From Bimuria novae-zelandiae CBS 107.79 (taxonomy: Eukaryota; Ascomycota; Dothideomycetes; Pleosporales; Didymosphaeriaceae): DNA of 64,000 nucleotides. The translations under genes and the position numbers were made by a program. Below are positions 33,168 to 45,376 of the stretch, piece by piece (the first letter of the stretch is position 1; every line of letters begins with the position of its first letter). The stretch covers positions 54,836 through 118,835 of the forward strand of contig ML976751.1 of assembly GCA_010015655.1 (NCBI GenBank), in the 5' to 3' direction. Under the pieces are notes generated by a model. It was not told where the DNA came from and searched no databases. It saw only the letters and a list, made by a program, of their open reading frames with translations.

Positions 33168-36100
33168 CCCTCTCTCCTTCCTCAACACGAAACCCCCCCC
33201 CCCCCCCCGCATCTCGCTTCTCTGTACAGATACTTGTTTCTACGTCAATGCATGATACCCCGGGGTTTGCACATTTTGGTCTTTCTGGGTGGTAAAAAAA
33301 ACACATGGCGTTTCCTCTAGCATGACGATTTCTTTGGCTGTCTCCGCATGCATTTGCATTTTTCGGAGTTGCATAGTCGCTTCTTTGTTACGGCTTGACG
33401 ATACCTTAGATGGACACAGCAGGGCTGCTCATTCGATTGGAGCCGAAGGAGAAGAATTGCCCGGGGATACAGCTGGTCACGGCCATGCGCATGGTTATGG
33501 TGAAGGCGTCGCACTTGCTGATGCGATCGATACTACTGATACTCGATGTTGCCTATGTACCCGTTGTAATTCACCCACCTAAATACACTTCCAAATTCGA
33601 ATACAGTATATACATTTACAACCGCATCTACATCTACTCTACATTCACACATACATCTTCTTTCCCGCAGCACCATCGGCAGCGCTCTATTCCGCTAACC
33701 GCTAGACGCACCCCGGCACCCTCATCCAGGTTTTCATTTCCCAGCCAACGCGCTTCCGGGCTTCCGTGATAGCTACTCTTTCCTTTCTTGATTTCAAGAC
33801 ATAGCCTCCCTGCTTCGACCCCGCAATTTCTCACTTCTTCACGTCAAACGTCGCGTGATTGTTGCCCGGCTAAAGCAAAACGGCTTCAGATGCCGGCCCT
33901 TTCACTAATGCGGCGTGCAGTGCCTTTTGCGGATTGCGGATGTGCTTGGTGGAGCTTGCGCAGAGCGTGACGTGACGACGCACGTTGGGTGGTGGGTCTG
34001 TGCATGCGCTGTGATTGGTGTATGTTTGAGGTCGAAACAAGACGAGACGGTCAGGAATCCTGGGTGCTGGCCTTGTTTTGAGGGTGAGGGGGTCATTGTG
34101 ATGGACTGATTTTTTGCTGGCTTTGCGGTGGAGTGGGGAGAGAGGGGGCATTAAGGTTGTACGACGTCATGGTGAAGGAGAATATTGATGGTGATGCGAT
34201 GTGTTGCAAGGCTTGTGCGTTAGTTCTGCAGCGTAGGCGGGGAGGGTTGGCGCGGCGGGTAAGAATGAGGAATTGGTGTGTTGATGTCAGTATGCGCGCG
34301 ATGTTATGATGTGGTAGGAATAAGATAGTGCCGTACCCGTTGCTGCTTCTCAGGCGTATACGGGTCTACAGTGAGCGTTGATCTGGTGACGCTTTGGACG
34401 AACTGAATCAATGTATTCCCGTTCGAATGAAATTCATGTTTACGATTTTCTAAGGCATATTGATAACCGTATTAATTGGGAATGATAACAGTGCAAATGT
34501 ATCTGACTGGATGGAGATCGTTCTATGTCGCTTCAGGGTGCTTTCTGGTTGCTGCTTTCTGACATGGAGAGCACGAAGTACACCTGGTAAATCAACAATC
34601 GGGCTTTCTATGTGAAAGCTTAGACCATAGGCATCCAGTGTAATTGCGAGCTGCGTAGATGCGTGTTTATTCTTTTGGATGTTGTATAGGAATGCGGAAC
34701 TGTTCTGCGTGATTGGCTTTCATTGTTGCACCGGTTTGAGCCTCCTCCTGCGCCATTGAACAGCCACACCGGACCAACTCTGACACCTGAACCGCGACGG
34801 ATCGATCGGCACTACATGGGGTAACCAAACGATCTAACTGCCACACCGTTCGCTGACGGGTATATTTTTAGAGATTCTTTGCTACTTCCCTCCAGCCTGC
34901 CAGTCCGGGGCTGGCCATGCCACGTGGGGTAACGTTCCTGGCCCCCGCCCACGTGCGAACCTCTCAACAACTGCATGTCTATAAGAACGCCTCTCCGCCT
35001 TTTTGGCCTTCCAAATACGCCTAACACAAATGTACAATTGCACCGAGTTTTAAACCCAAATCCTTCCCATCTGGGATACCGTACCGAATGTGATGGCTCT
35101 CACGGGGCAGTGTGCCAGCTGAGGCCGTTTGGGACCCTACCAACCCTCGTCCGGCCATGCTGAATGGATTCTTGAAGGCCTCGTTAGTATAGGGATGGAA
35201 ACGTTTCAAAAAAAAAAAAAACACCATATCGCATCTGAGAAAAGCGCTCCTGGAGCTGGTAGAGTTGACGAGTGCGGCTCGAGGACGGTGGTCGCCTTGA
35301 GAGCCGGCCTTCTTATGAAATCGGCGAGGCTGCTGCTACCTCAAAAACTTCGGAACGGCACCGTTCGACACTCATCTTGTGACTTTCTTGCCGTGGTGGA
35401 TTTCTAATCACAGCTGGGGCTGATCCGAAATTGAGGCTCCGCCGCTCCGCGAGTGACAGCGATGCCAATATGATATAACCCGAACGACATCTCGATCCGA
35501 AAAACACCAGCTTTGCTGTGTTTCCCAGAATATTCAGCCTCACGCTCATTTTAAAACCGAACACGAAGTCACGTTGTATCAGAGATTGATCGCGATGTCG
35601 AAGGATTGCAAGTCAATCCTGTCTCTAACCATTTACAACTACGAGGACATAGATAGTACGTCAAGATGGCGATGTCATCGTAAATATTGGCACGTTCACC
35701 ACGTACCAATTCACAGCAGGCACGGACCCCTGCTCAGAGGTAGAAGAGTGTTTAGGTGTGGTGTACGACGCAAATCTGACGGCTATGGTGGCAGATGAAG
35801 ATCCTGGGGGAACTGCTCCTTGAAGAGCTCGACGTGGATGCCTACGGCGCGTCGGACGTATTGGTCTGCGAGCGGTGAAAAGGTTGTGAAAGGACCTCTA
35901 CTCTTGACCGCAAATGCCTAACAATGATGGAATGGAATGATCCTCTTTGAACTCATCATGGGCTTTGACAGCCTTGATGGAGGTACAAAAAGTTCGGGCT
36001 TCATATGTCTTATTCTAGGACAACACACCCCATGTTCCGTTCTCGTATTTCACTTCTCTTATGCTCCTGTGAAAGAATATTTGCCCACGCATTTGCTCCT

Positions 36101-36317
36101 TGCTGAGCTCATCCTAGGTTAACACAGCACACTGATTAAAATCACACTTTTGTATTGCACTCTAAACTCTTTAAACTCCCTTATATACCATTACTCCTCT
36201 AGCCAAACTCCCAAAGTCAGGATATCTCCAGCCAAAACGGCACCATCATCCGCCGTGTCCATACTTTGTATGCAAGCCCACCAAAAACTCGACGGCCAAG
36301 ATGTGCTCGCCGTCCAT
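33168..36317. other. 3.1-kb gene-poor stretch
   Basis: No supported gene. It holds a run of 16 C (33193-33208), a 14-A run near 35208, and one coding-like remnant at 35654-35823 described in findings. Confidence 0.55.
33193..33208. repeat. Poly-C run (16 C)
   Basis: Sixteen consecutive C, 26 bp past the stop of the four-TM protein gene, presumably in its 3' UTR. Long C runs are rare and prone to length change and sequencing error. Confidence 0.9.
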
Positions 36318-37077
36318 CTACCAACCGCCACCCCTCTTGCCACCCCTCTTGCCCCTCTTCTTCTTGCCGCCTGGAGCAGTCAGTTCAAGTGTGTACACCC
36401 AGGCTGCTGGATTTTCACTAGACTTATCAGACCTACAGCCGCCCTGGTTCCAGCTACCATAGCCGGCAGCGTACTCAGGAGCAGACGCGTAAATGGGCTG
36501 CGCAAGATAGCCATAGCCGTAAGCGCCGCCGTCATACCTACCCATCAGTGTAAATCTTCTGGTGTATAGTGCATCTTGGGTATACTCACGTGCCCGGCCA
36601 CGGCGCAACCCCCATAGGAAGGCACGACGCGCCGTAGTTCGCGAACGTCGCAGCGTGGGTTGCGTCAGCGTAGTTCACGCCGCCCATTCCGCAGTAGGAT
36701 CCGCCAGCCTGGAAGCCCGCGTGGGCGGTGTAGTTGGCCTGAGTGATGGTGCCGGAGCGCTCCTGCGCATAGTATGGGTGTCCGGCCTGTCCAGTGTGAC
36801 CGATCGGTCCTGCGCCATAGGGACCGGCGACGGGGACGCGCGGCGCATAGTCCTTCCAGGTAGAGGTCGGCGTCGCTCGTAGAACGGTCGAGTTCGTGCT
36901 GAAGTCCGACTTTGTCGGTGAGTCTGAGATGGGCGTCGGCGGGTGGTGGACGGCTCCGGAAATGAATGGTGCAGCGCGTGGGTTCAGCTTGCATGGGAGC
37001 GGCGGAAACGCGGCATAGGTGTCGCTCGCGAAGGGCGGAAAAGGGGCACTACCTTGGGCGAATCCTGAGGAGCTCAT
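36318..37077 (-). CDS. Pro/Gly/Tyr-rich protein with basic RGG-like tail, 235 aa
   Basis: Exons 37077-36590 and 36537-36318; 52-bp intron GTGAGT...GGGTAG. The start MSSSGFAQGS was chosen; an upstream in-frame Met at 37206 would add 43 residues of 5'UTR-like sequence. The N-terminal half is rich in Pro, Ser and Thr (HHPPTPISDSPTKS). The centre is rich in Gly, Tyr and Ala (YGAGPIGHTGQAGHPYY; GAYGYGYLAQPIY). It ends in a basic tail GGKKKRGKRGGKRGGGW encoded by a short DNA repeat. No folded domain is visible; the composition suggests a disordered, possibly RNA-binding or condensate-forming protein. Unrecognised. Confidence 0.65.
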
Positions 37078-37560
37078 GTTATGGACTTGAAGAGTTGCTG
37101 GAAGGTATGCGTGGTGCAGAAAGACGCGTTGGGCGGAGTTGTTGTTGATCGTGAAGTGTGGACGCGTGATTAAAGAAGAAGACGACGAGTGTCGGGTGTC
37201 CAGCACAGCGTCAATTTAAGTCGGTGGGCTGGGGAACCAATTGCTCGCTTTACCAGAGAAACAGGGATTTCTAGGTGAAGTCAACCTCGAGATGAAGCGC
37301 GCCTTTACACGTCCGATTAATGTTGTTCACTTGGCAGGCGGTGAGCTGCCAGTGCGAGAACAACGCGACTTCATGCGGCTTCCCGGATGCATGCAGACCG
37401 TCTCTTCGCAGTACAGTTAACTTGTTCTGCACGTTGCCGTTCAACTTGGTAAAGTAGACCATTTTGTGAGTATGACTGAATGAGGTGCCCTAAGGATGCC
37501 GACGAGGCTCTTGAGTTTGATACATGAAATCTCTTACGGATAGCACCGGGTCCAAACACT
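37078..37560. other. Intergenic between two minus-strand genes
   Basis: No supported gene; 5' leader of the Gly/Tyr-rich gene and 3' region of the TMEM42-like gene. Confidence 0.6.
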
Positions 37561-38255
37561 CTACTTCAGGACCCCGTCTTCATCGTCGCTGCTCTTGTCG
37601 CTATCTTTTACGCTGTCAAGCTCGACGTCGTCCCTCCTACCTTCTCCGTCCTCGTCCCTGAACGGTTCGCCCTCGCTATTTAACAACGGATCCGATCGAT
37701 CCACGCTATTCTCCTCTGGCTTTGTTCCCTCCTCCCTCCTGCCGATTATAACGCTACCAGCGACCAAAAATGCGGCGCCGAGCCACCACAGCCCAGGAAG
37801 CGATTCGGAGAATATGAGCAGGCCGAGGATGGCTGTGATCATGAAATTGGCAGACGTGTTGATGACGCTGACGCGAACGGTGGAGGTTGCGAGAGTGAGG
37901 GCGCGCGTGAACAGTCCCCACATGATGGCATTGAAGACGAGATTGAGACCGAAGAAGAGCTACGCGTAATACTTGCATCAATCTCTGTTCGCAAGGTGGA
38001 TGTGGGGAAGGAAACTCACTCCTCGTATCCCGTATTCTACAATCTTATTTGAAGGGCTAAGACTCAGCGCATGTGCTATAGAGCTCGACCACGAGGCCGT
38101 GAGCTCTGTCGTTGTGCTGAAATGTGTGAGCTATACATTGAGAGGAGGAATGCGGTTGCATACAGCTTCGCGAAGACGCCATTGAAGGCTGCACACGCGC
38201 CGCTCGCAATCGCGAGTACGAGCCATGAGGAAGACTTGGACTTTGCATTTGGCAT
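37561..38255 (-). CDS. TMEM42-like EamA/DMT-family membrane protein, 195 aa
   Basis: Exons 38255-38164, 38116-38020 and 37959-37561; introns of 47 and 60 bp. The joined protein starts MPNAKSKSSSWLVLAIASG and continues ACAAFNGVFAKL, SWSSSIAHALSLSPSNKIVE, then LFFGLNLVFNAIMWGLFTRAL, VSVINTSANFMITAILGLLIF and LWWLGAAFLVAGSVIIG. This is one four- to five-helix EamA unit, as in the small TMEM42 family related to drug/metabolite transporters. The substrate is unknown. The tail of about 60 residues is acidic and hydrophilic (DKSSDDEDG). Each splice join keeps the frame, and the membrane helices continue across both joins. Confidence 0.85.
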
Positions 38256-38722
38256 TGTATGGTATGCTCATATATATGCTCGTGAATAAGCTCTGCAAAC
38301 GACGCATGTGAGAGTTGAAGTGAGCTCACGCTCGGTTCCGAGAAGGTTGCCAGGGTCCAGCTTAGTCATAGGAGCGGCGACCAAGATCACAGTTGCCCTC
38401 TTCTTTGCCCTCACCAGATGTTCTTTATAAACGGCGACTGGGACAAAGGACGACAAAGATCATCTGACATCTAGCATTTGCCTGTAGGGCGTGCAGGCCT
38501 ACCTTCGTTTTTTCTTAAACTTATGACCTAGCAACAATGCAACAAACAATCCTCCATGGGGCCGTGGCGCACCTGCATGCAACAGGGCACAGCCGGGTGT
38601 TGCCCCTCACGTGAATTGAGCGCAGTCTGGTCCAATTTTCGATTGTGACAGTTCTCCTCTGAAACTACCATCGAGGTTTGTCTCGGCCCTCTTGAATCCA
38701 CTCCCAATACGGTTCGATCAAA
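38256..38722. other. Divergent intergenic region, TMEM42-like / HET
   Basis: No supported gene; short overlapping frames only. Confidence 0.6.
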
Positions 38723-40661
38723 ATGCAACCTGGAATTCGACCACTACCGCGCTTCTGCTGCGGTTTGGAGAACCTGCGATGGAGGAAAAGTCGAGCGAAC
38801 GACACAGTCACCACTCAGCCTGATGCAAGCAGCGAAGCAAATGCGCGTACAGCGACCGACTCCCCAGTCTCTGCCAGCATATACGATCCCCTTCCGCCCG
38901 GTGACAACTTCAGACTCTTGAAGGTCTTCCCAGGTCAGCCTACAGATCCCCTTCGGTGTAGCCTCAAGGTCGCAGCCATCGACGCTGTCATCAATGGCTA
39001 TGAAACTATCAGCTACGTCTGGGGGATCCGACTATCACCGAAACCATCAGCTGCAACGACACACCAGTTGATATCACTATTAGCCTGGCGGACGCCTTGA
39101 AGTCATTTAGGCTTCCCAAAATGAAACGGGTCGTTTGGGCCGATGCTCTCTGCATCGATCAACAAGATATAAAAGAACGAAATTTGCAAGTCAAGATGAT
39201 GGAACGTGTGTACGCTGAGGCGAAAGGAGTACTTTCCTGGCTTGGTCGCGACGTTGACGGTATTGCGAAGGAGTGCTTTGATCTCATCATAGAGACAAAC
39301 AAATGCTTGGATCACATCTATCTCGAGAACAAAGACATAGACGATTCGGTGGGAGAACTTCCATCACTTCCGGATGCACCTCCAATCTGTCGCGAAATGC
39401 AGGGTTGGGTCCACGTACGTAGACTTCTGCGGCTCCCATACTTCTCCCGCGTCTGGGTCGTGCAAGAAATGGCTCTGGCGAAAAACTCCGAGTTGTGGTG
39501 GGGCACAGGGCAAATCAGCGTGGCGCAGGTGTTTGAACTTGCGTGTTGGTTTAACTGGAACATAGACTTTAGGTCGAGAGTCAGGCTCTTAGGGTACCTT
39601 TTTCCGTGACGACTATAGGGAGTAATTTCGTGGAAATCCACAGGCACTATCGGACGAAGATTTCGTGGCGGTACCAGTTACCCTTTATCAAAGAGCTAAG
39701 CTATCGACGACGACGTGGGCTATTTCTCCGTGTGCTTTCCAGTTCGCGGTGGATGTCAGCTACGGATCCACGTGATCGCATTTATGCCTTGCTAGGGTGC
39801 CCACTGGCAAGAAACACAGAGGGTGAGGTACTGGCCAAGCCAAACTACGATCTGTCGGTGGAAGACGTATATTTCCAAACTACATGCGTGCTGTTGCAGG
39901 ATAAACGTGAGGCACCCTGGTTACCCGGTTTTATGACCAACAACATGGAGAACCTCTTAGATATCGGGGTTCCATCGTGGTCTCTTTCGTGGAATATACG
40001 TTTCAAAGAACATACTATTTCCTCCCCAGATTTCTGGTTCCGAGCAGGCGGGGAATTGCAAGTGTTCCAGCCCGTCATCAACCGCACTTTGAGAGCACTT
40101 CAGGTTCCTGGCAGAATCTTTGGCAAGATAGCGTGGCTCTCAGACATCATTAACTGGTCCGACCTCAGACTCGATTGGCGCGATTGGGCCAACGAAATTA
40201 TAGAATACGGGAAACCACTGATCGACATCCTTTAGGAGTAGGCTTCCGCAGTCAGGACAGTAAGCAAGGATAGTTTCATGCTAGCGATGGTGTTAGAGCA
40301 CCCGTTCGAGGATGAAGAGTTCTGCATGAAGTCACACCGGGAAGCCTTCGCATTATACCAGCAGTACGTCAGGGATGCGGTGGATAATCCGGACGTACGA
40401 GCAACGGAGATTGCGGCGAAAGATAAACAGCTGCTTAAGCTTGAAGAGTGGTTTGATTTTTGCCAAAAGCGTCGACTAGCAATCACCGAACACGGTCGCC
40501 TTGCGATGGTCCCGGGTTCCGCAACGCGCGTTGGTGACACGTGCTGTGTGATACTTGGGCTGTCCACACCTTTCATACTCACCCCAGATGGCACACAGCA
40601 CCACCGACTCGTGGGTTCAGCCTACGTCAATGGCTGCATGAGAGGGGAGATAGTCCAATAG
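38723..40661 (+). pseudogene. Broken heterokaryon-incompatibility (HET) domain gene
   Basis: One HET protein is recognisable but its frame is interrupted. The HET domain starts with FRLLKVFPGQPTDPLRCSL and YETISYVWG, continues in another frame with VVWADALCIDQQDIKERN, VLSWLGRD and YFSRVWVVQEMALA, and then, again shifted, DPRDRIYALLGC. The typical C-terminal segment (RLAITEHGRLAMVPG, VGDTCCVILG, HRLVGSAYVNGCM) follows after two in-frame TAGs. Breaks lie at a G5 run (39021-39025), a T5 run (39599-39603) and around 40230-40270; each of the first two needs one missing base. HET proteins trigger cell death on fusion of incompatible strains; most are accessory genes under turnover. Neighbouring genes are intact, so decay is more likely than general sequencing error. 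Confidence 0.85.
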
Positions 40662-41198
40662 ATTGAACGCGGAGAGCTCGAGAAAGAGGTCATCACCATT
40701 ACTTAACGACACACTGAATAGAAAACCACCACTTCACTACGATTCACGTGAATACCAAAGAGATTACCTCAACTTCCATCCAGCCAGATTTCTCATAACC
40801 GAGTAGCGTTATTCTACACTTTACCAGCCTTTCAACCGTCCTACGCATGCTCAACTTTTACAGCTCACCACATGCATACTGAAATGACTGCAACATTCCT
40901 TCTCCATCCAAGCTGGCGTCGGCTACAAACCTAGTATACGCATCTCCCACGCCAACTCTGCACTTGAAAAGGGTGCAAATATCGCGGGTTATCTTCTCGC
41001 TCTGCCACCCAACTCTTCAGTACGTTCGACATCAGTTCACGCCAGTAACCACATCGCCTGCAAACGGCCCTGATTTTCAATTTCCTCGACAGCATTCGAA
41101 TTTTCACAACACACATGAGGGACATGCATGCAATAAACCTCGCATAAGCATCCCACTACATACCCATTCCCCTTTCACCTACCCACACTATAACCCCC
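40662..41198. other. Intergenic, no supported gene
   Basis: 3' regions of the HET remnant and of cnxE; nothing recognised. Confidence 0.6.
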
Positions 41199-43546
41199 TC
41201 ACCTCCCCACCACCCCGACCCTCCCCATCAAAAGCGCCTCAACCGTCTCCCCTTTCCCCACGCTACCCTCGCCAGCAGGCATACACAACAGCGCATTCGC
41301 CCCTTTAAAGCTGCCTATCCGACTACTCCTCTGTCCCCCCGTACTACTCGCCACCAGCGCCCCGTCCCGCCCCACGCTCACAACAGCGCGATGATACTCC
41401 GGCCGTCCCTTGTCCATTCTTACATCTTGGTCCAACTTCACCTTGACCTTCGGTAGACCGGCTGGTTCAATACCAGCTTGTTTGTGCAAGCTAGGCAGGA
41501 CGAAGAGGTGGAACGTTACGACTGCGGAAGCGGGGTTTCCGGGGAGGGAGAAGATAGTTTTAGACTGGCGGGTGGCAGCAGGGGAGGAGGAGGAGTGCTT
41601 TGTGGGCACGGTGGCAAAGGTGGTGGGTTTGCCGGGCTTCATGTTCACGCGGCCGAAGTGGATTGTTCCGCCGAGGGAGCGCTCGAGCGTGGGTTTTAGG
41701 AGGTCGAGTTCGCCCATGGAGACGCCGCCAGTGGTTATGAGGACGTCGACGTGGAGGAGGGCGGAGCGGAGGGATTCTTCGAGAGCACCGGGTCTGTGCC
41801 GTGTTAATCTAACTCACCCCGACAAGATCATGGAGTAGGATGTGCATGGACTGAGATGGGCTGGAAGGAGGGCAGAACGCACTTATCGGACACAATTCCC
41901 AGATCGACCGCTTCAAACTGCTGGTTCCGCACCGCAGTTAGCAGCGTTGGCCGATTCGTATCGCGCACTTCGCCCTGCCTCAGCGGACCCGACCGCTCAT
42001 GCGGAATGATTTCGTCGCCGGTGCTCAGCACGCCGACGACGGGGCGCTTATACACGGCCACCTCTTTCGTGCCGATGGAAGCCAGGAGTCCGAATTCGCC
42101 GCCTATCACCGTGATGCCCTCGCCCTTCGTCATGATAACGTCACCGGCTTGCACATCGCTGCCGACCTCGCGCACGTTCTCTCCTGGCTTTACCTCGTCG
42201 GTGAGGATCTCAACTTCCTTCTCTTCTTTCCCGTCATCGGTTAGACTAGCCAGCACCGTGTCTTCCACCATGACGACGGCGGAGGCGCCAGGCGGGAGCG
42301 GTGCACCCGTCGTGATACGCGCGATCTCGCCCTCTTTCAGCTCTGGCACGTCGCCAGCTTGAGCGTGCGACACGAGAGCTACGGGATACACGCTCTTTTC
42401 AAACTTCCCAGACGAAGGGATGCGGATGGCATAGCCGTCGACGATGCTGGCGCGGAACGCGGGAACGGACTCGGTGGCTTTGACGTCTTCGGCGAGGACG
42501 GCGCCGCCGAGGGACATGTCTACTGGGACTCTTTCGATGACGGGGGGTGGGGTGTGTTCTTCTATGAGCTTGAGGGCTTCATCGACGGCGAGCATGGGGT
42601 AGGGGGATGAACGGTAGCGACGGGTTGGTCCGGCGCTGGGGTCGTTGGATTGAGGCCGGTCTTCTGGTTTGGTGTGTGGTTGCACGGCTGCATGGCCTCC
42701 GTGGCCGTGTCCATGGCGGTGGTGCTGGTGATGGTGTCCACTTGCTGCTCCAGATGCTGTTTTCCATTGTTAGCACAGAAGTATCTCTTACTCAGATTCG
42801 ATGGAAATGTACCTCCTGCAGCGCTTCCAGACGAAACCCCCGCGTCCTTCTCTAACTTCTTCACCCCACCCGCATGCAGTGGTCTCGAAGCCGCGCCGGC
42901 CGCTTGAACGCACGCATGCGGCAGAAGTTTGAGCACCGCTTCCAAGTTCTCCTTTGCACCCTTTGGAGATCCAGGCAGCGTTAAGATGAGCGTCTGTTTT
43001 CTCACACCAGCAACTGGTCGAGCCATCAACGCGACTATTGCCCATCAGCGTGATCTCACATGATCTAGGGCAGGTGGGTCTTACAAGGCGTAACCGCCAA
43101 CGAAGAAGCAAGCATGCCATGGCTGTTCTCTTGTCAGTACGACAGCACGGTATTGGAACATTCAAATAAAGTACTTACACCAGACCAGGCGCATGCCTAT
43201 CTATAAGCGGAGTCACAGCCTACACTTTATCAGCACTTCTGCTCTTGCTCTTCCTCTTACTCCCCCGCAAACGCACCTCAGGCGTAACATCTTTGGTAGC
43301 GAACCCCGTGCCTCCGCTTGTGACAATCAGATTGATAGGTTCCTCTCTGTCTGCCCACGTTCGTATGCTCTTCTGGATATCAAGAATGTTGTCCGGGATG
43401 ATTTCGGTCTCAGCGACTTCCCATTGGTTGTTTCCGAGATCAGCGAACACCTGTTGGAGGGTTGGAATGCATTTATCAGTACTAGGATCCTGCGAGGCAG
43501 TCTCTGATACAATAAGTATCGCTGCTTTCAATTTGCTGTCTGCCAT
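41199..43546 (-). CDS. cnxE: Gephyrin-like molybdenum cofactor synthesis protein (MogA-MoeA fusion)
   Basis: Six exons: 43546-43277, 43219-43179, 43122-43085, 43034-42813, 42756-41883, 41793-41199; 679 aa. The N-terminal MogA-like domain has IVTSGGTGF (75-82) and AVTPLIDRHAPGL, and TLPGSPKGAKENLE closes it. It adenylates molybdopterin. A linker carries a His cluster (GHHHQHHRHGHGGH). The C-terminal MoeA-like domain shows RASIVDGYAI, TTGAPLPPGASAVVMVEDT, GVLSTGDEIIPH, LITTGGVSMGELD and SLPGNPASAVV; it inserts molybdate. Both steps together complete Moco, needed by nitrate reductase and xanthine dehydrogenase. The domain order is that of Aspergillus CnxE and mammalian gephyrin. All five splice joins restore family motifs; the first three exons are very small. 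Confidence 0.95.
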
Positions 43547-43871
43547 GTTGGACGTGGTTTGCTGTTAGGATTAGCATGAGTGGAGTGAAGTTCAGATGTC
43601 CCGCATAGAGGAGCTTGGGCCACCTCGGATTGATCGTGGATATGATGCAATGACTGATAAAATGTATTTCTTGAAATCGCTCATGATACATGCATTATAC
43701 AATTCCTTCGCTTTCCCCATGTATACCGTACAATTCTGACGAATTTTGACATTTAGCCACCAATGCTTGAGCCTGAGTGCGCTTCGTCACGCATTCCCGT
43801 CCAGTCAACTGCAAGGCCCCTCCCACCCCACAAGTTGCGTAACTCGAGCGAGTACAAATCGTTTCTACCAC
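43547..43871. other. Short intergenic region, cnxE / VMA16
   Basis: No supported gene; VMA16 3' end and the cnxE promoter in 325 bp. Confidence 0.6.
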
Positions 43872-44671
43872 TCATTCGAATTCGGGTGCGTTGCTCTGTA
43901 CGAGTAGACCAATAATCAGACCGAAGAGACCGAGAATGGAACTGAAAATCTCAATAACCAAAATCTTGACGAAGCTGGACTGTGTTAGTTGGTCGTTTCT
44001 GTCGAAGAATTGTCCACCTTACAGAGAGGGGTCTGCAGCATCCGCCAACGCAGCACTGCTTCCGTTGATGCCGACCGACACACCGCAAACCAGATTGCAC
44101 ATGCCGACAGTCAAGCCGGCCCAGAACAGCGCATATCCGGTGTAGTAATTTCGCGGGCTGTACAGCGCCTCGTAGTCGCTAACGCCCTGGATCTTCGAGG
44201 AGAAGATAATAGCCATGATGACACCGTAGATGGCAACGACTTCGCAGAAAATGATGGAGATCAAGTTCTTGGTTCGTATCCGCGGGGCCTTGACACCTCC
44301 TCCGACGATGGACACTCCGGTGGTGAAGATTCCCCTTGGCGCCATTAGTTCCTGCCTACCTCCGTTCTTCCCACGAAACGTACCATGCCGACCCCACAAC
44401 CGAAAGACCAATGCAGAGGCCGATGCCTAAACTCGCCCACGTGTACGGGGATACGCTTTCGAGAAACTGACCGACCTAGGGGGATATTTAGTCGCAGTTG
44501 CTAGTCGCTAGTCCATTACGGTGGTGCATACGTTGAAGGCTTCTCCCTCGTTCTGGAAGAGCATGTCTGTTCGCCATCAGTGACTGCCTGCGCTGCTATG
44601 ACGATGCACCTACACAGGCCAACCACGCCCAGGGCAGCAGTGGCGCCACCCACGCCATAGGTAAGAGACAT
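43872..44671 (-). CDS. VMA16: V-type ATPase proteolipid subunit c''
   Basis: Exons 44671-44614, 44567-44533, 44475-44384, 44334-44023 and 43974-43872; introns 46, 57, 50 and 48 bp; 199 aa. The protein is almost wholly membrane helices. Motifs: [58 protein letters not shown] (with the proton-carrying Glu in FCEV), [20 protein letters not shown] and [16 protein letters not shown]. Subunit c'' is part of the rotor ring of the vacuolar proton pump. The Met chosen ([15 protein letters not shown]) starts the first helix. An earlier in-frame Met at 44749 exists but adds Arg/Pro-rich sequence unlike the family. Divergent from TOA2, with 262 bp between starts. Confidence 0.94.
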
Positions 44672-44933
44672 GGCAGCGTAAGGCAGAAAAGCGGGATAGA
44701 TGGAGATACGCGGGCGAACTCGAGCTCCTCGCGGTGGTGATGGAAGCACTTGGAGCTGACGATGATGGCTGCTGCGGAGCTAGCCGTTAGCGCGCATTTC
44801 GCTTGGCGTTTGCCCTCACAAAGCCGACCACAGTTGCGCTCCCTGCCCATCAGCACCCCCGCAACTCCACGTAGAACACGCCCGCCGCGCTCCAAAATCA
44901 AATCCGTATCTGTAGAAGAAACTAACCGTCGAA
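44672..44933. promoter_or_regulatory. Shared divergent promoter region VMA16/TOA2
   Basis: 262 bp separate the two start codons, so the transcripts must initiate from a common region. No individual factor site was recognised. Confidence 0.5.
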
Positions 44934-45376
44934 ATGGCCACCGACCAGTCGTCCAAGTACTATGAGCTGTACCGCCGTAGCAGGTGTGACCACCCCAGCG
45001 GCTCTATGTGAGCGCCTGGGCTAACAAGCGCAGCGTCGGCGGCGCCCTCACTGACACGCTGGACACGCTCATAACCGAGCGCCGCATCGAGCCTCAGCTC
45101 GCCATGAGGATCCTGGTGAACTTCGACAAAGCAGTCGCCGATGTGCTGGCCGACAAGGTCAAGGCGCGCCTGACGTTTAAGGTGGGCGGGTCTGTCGCTG
45201 GGTATTTTCACAGTGGCTAACCTGCGCAGGGACATCTCGACACCTACCGCTTCTGCGACGATGTCTGGACCTTCATCATCAAGGATATCAACTTCAAACT
45301 CGACAACAATCAGCAGGTCCACGCGGACCGAGTCAAGATTGTTAGCTGCAACACGAAGCGACCTGGCGAAGCTTAG
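44934..45376 (+). CDS. TOA2: Transcription factor IIA gamma (small) subunit
   Basis: Exons 44934-44983, 45034-45181 and 45230-45376; introns 50 and 48 bp; 114 aa, the normal family size. It reads [16 protein letters not shown], then [54 protein letters not shown] and [15 protein letters not shown], ending in [14 protein letters not shown]. The first half is the helical bundle and the second the beta-barrel that contacts TBP and DNA. TFIIA stabilises TBP on promoters of RNA polymerase II genes. Confidence 0.96.
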
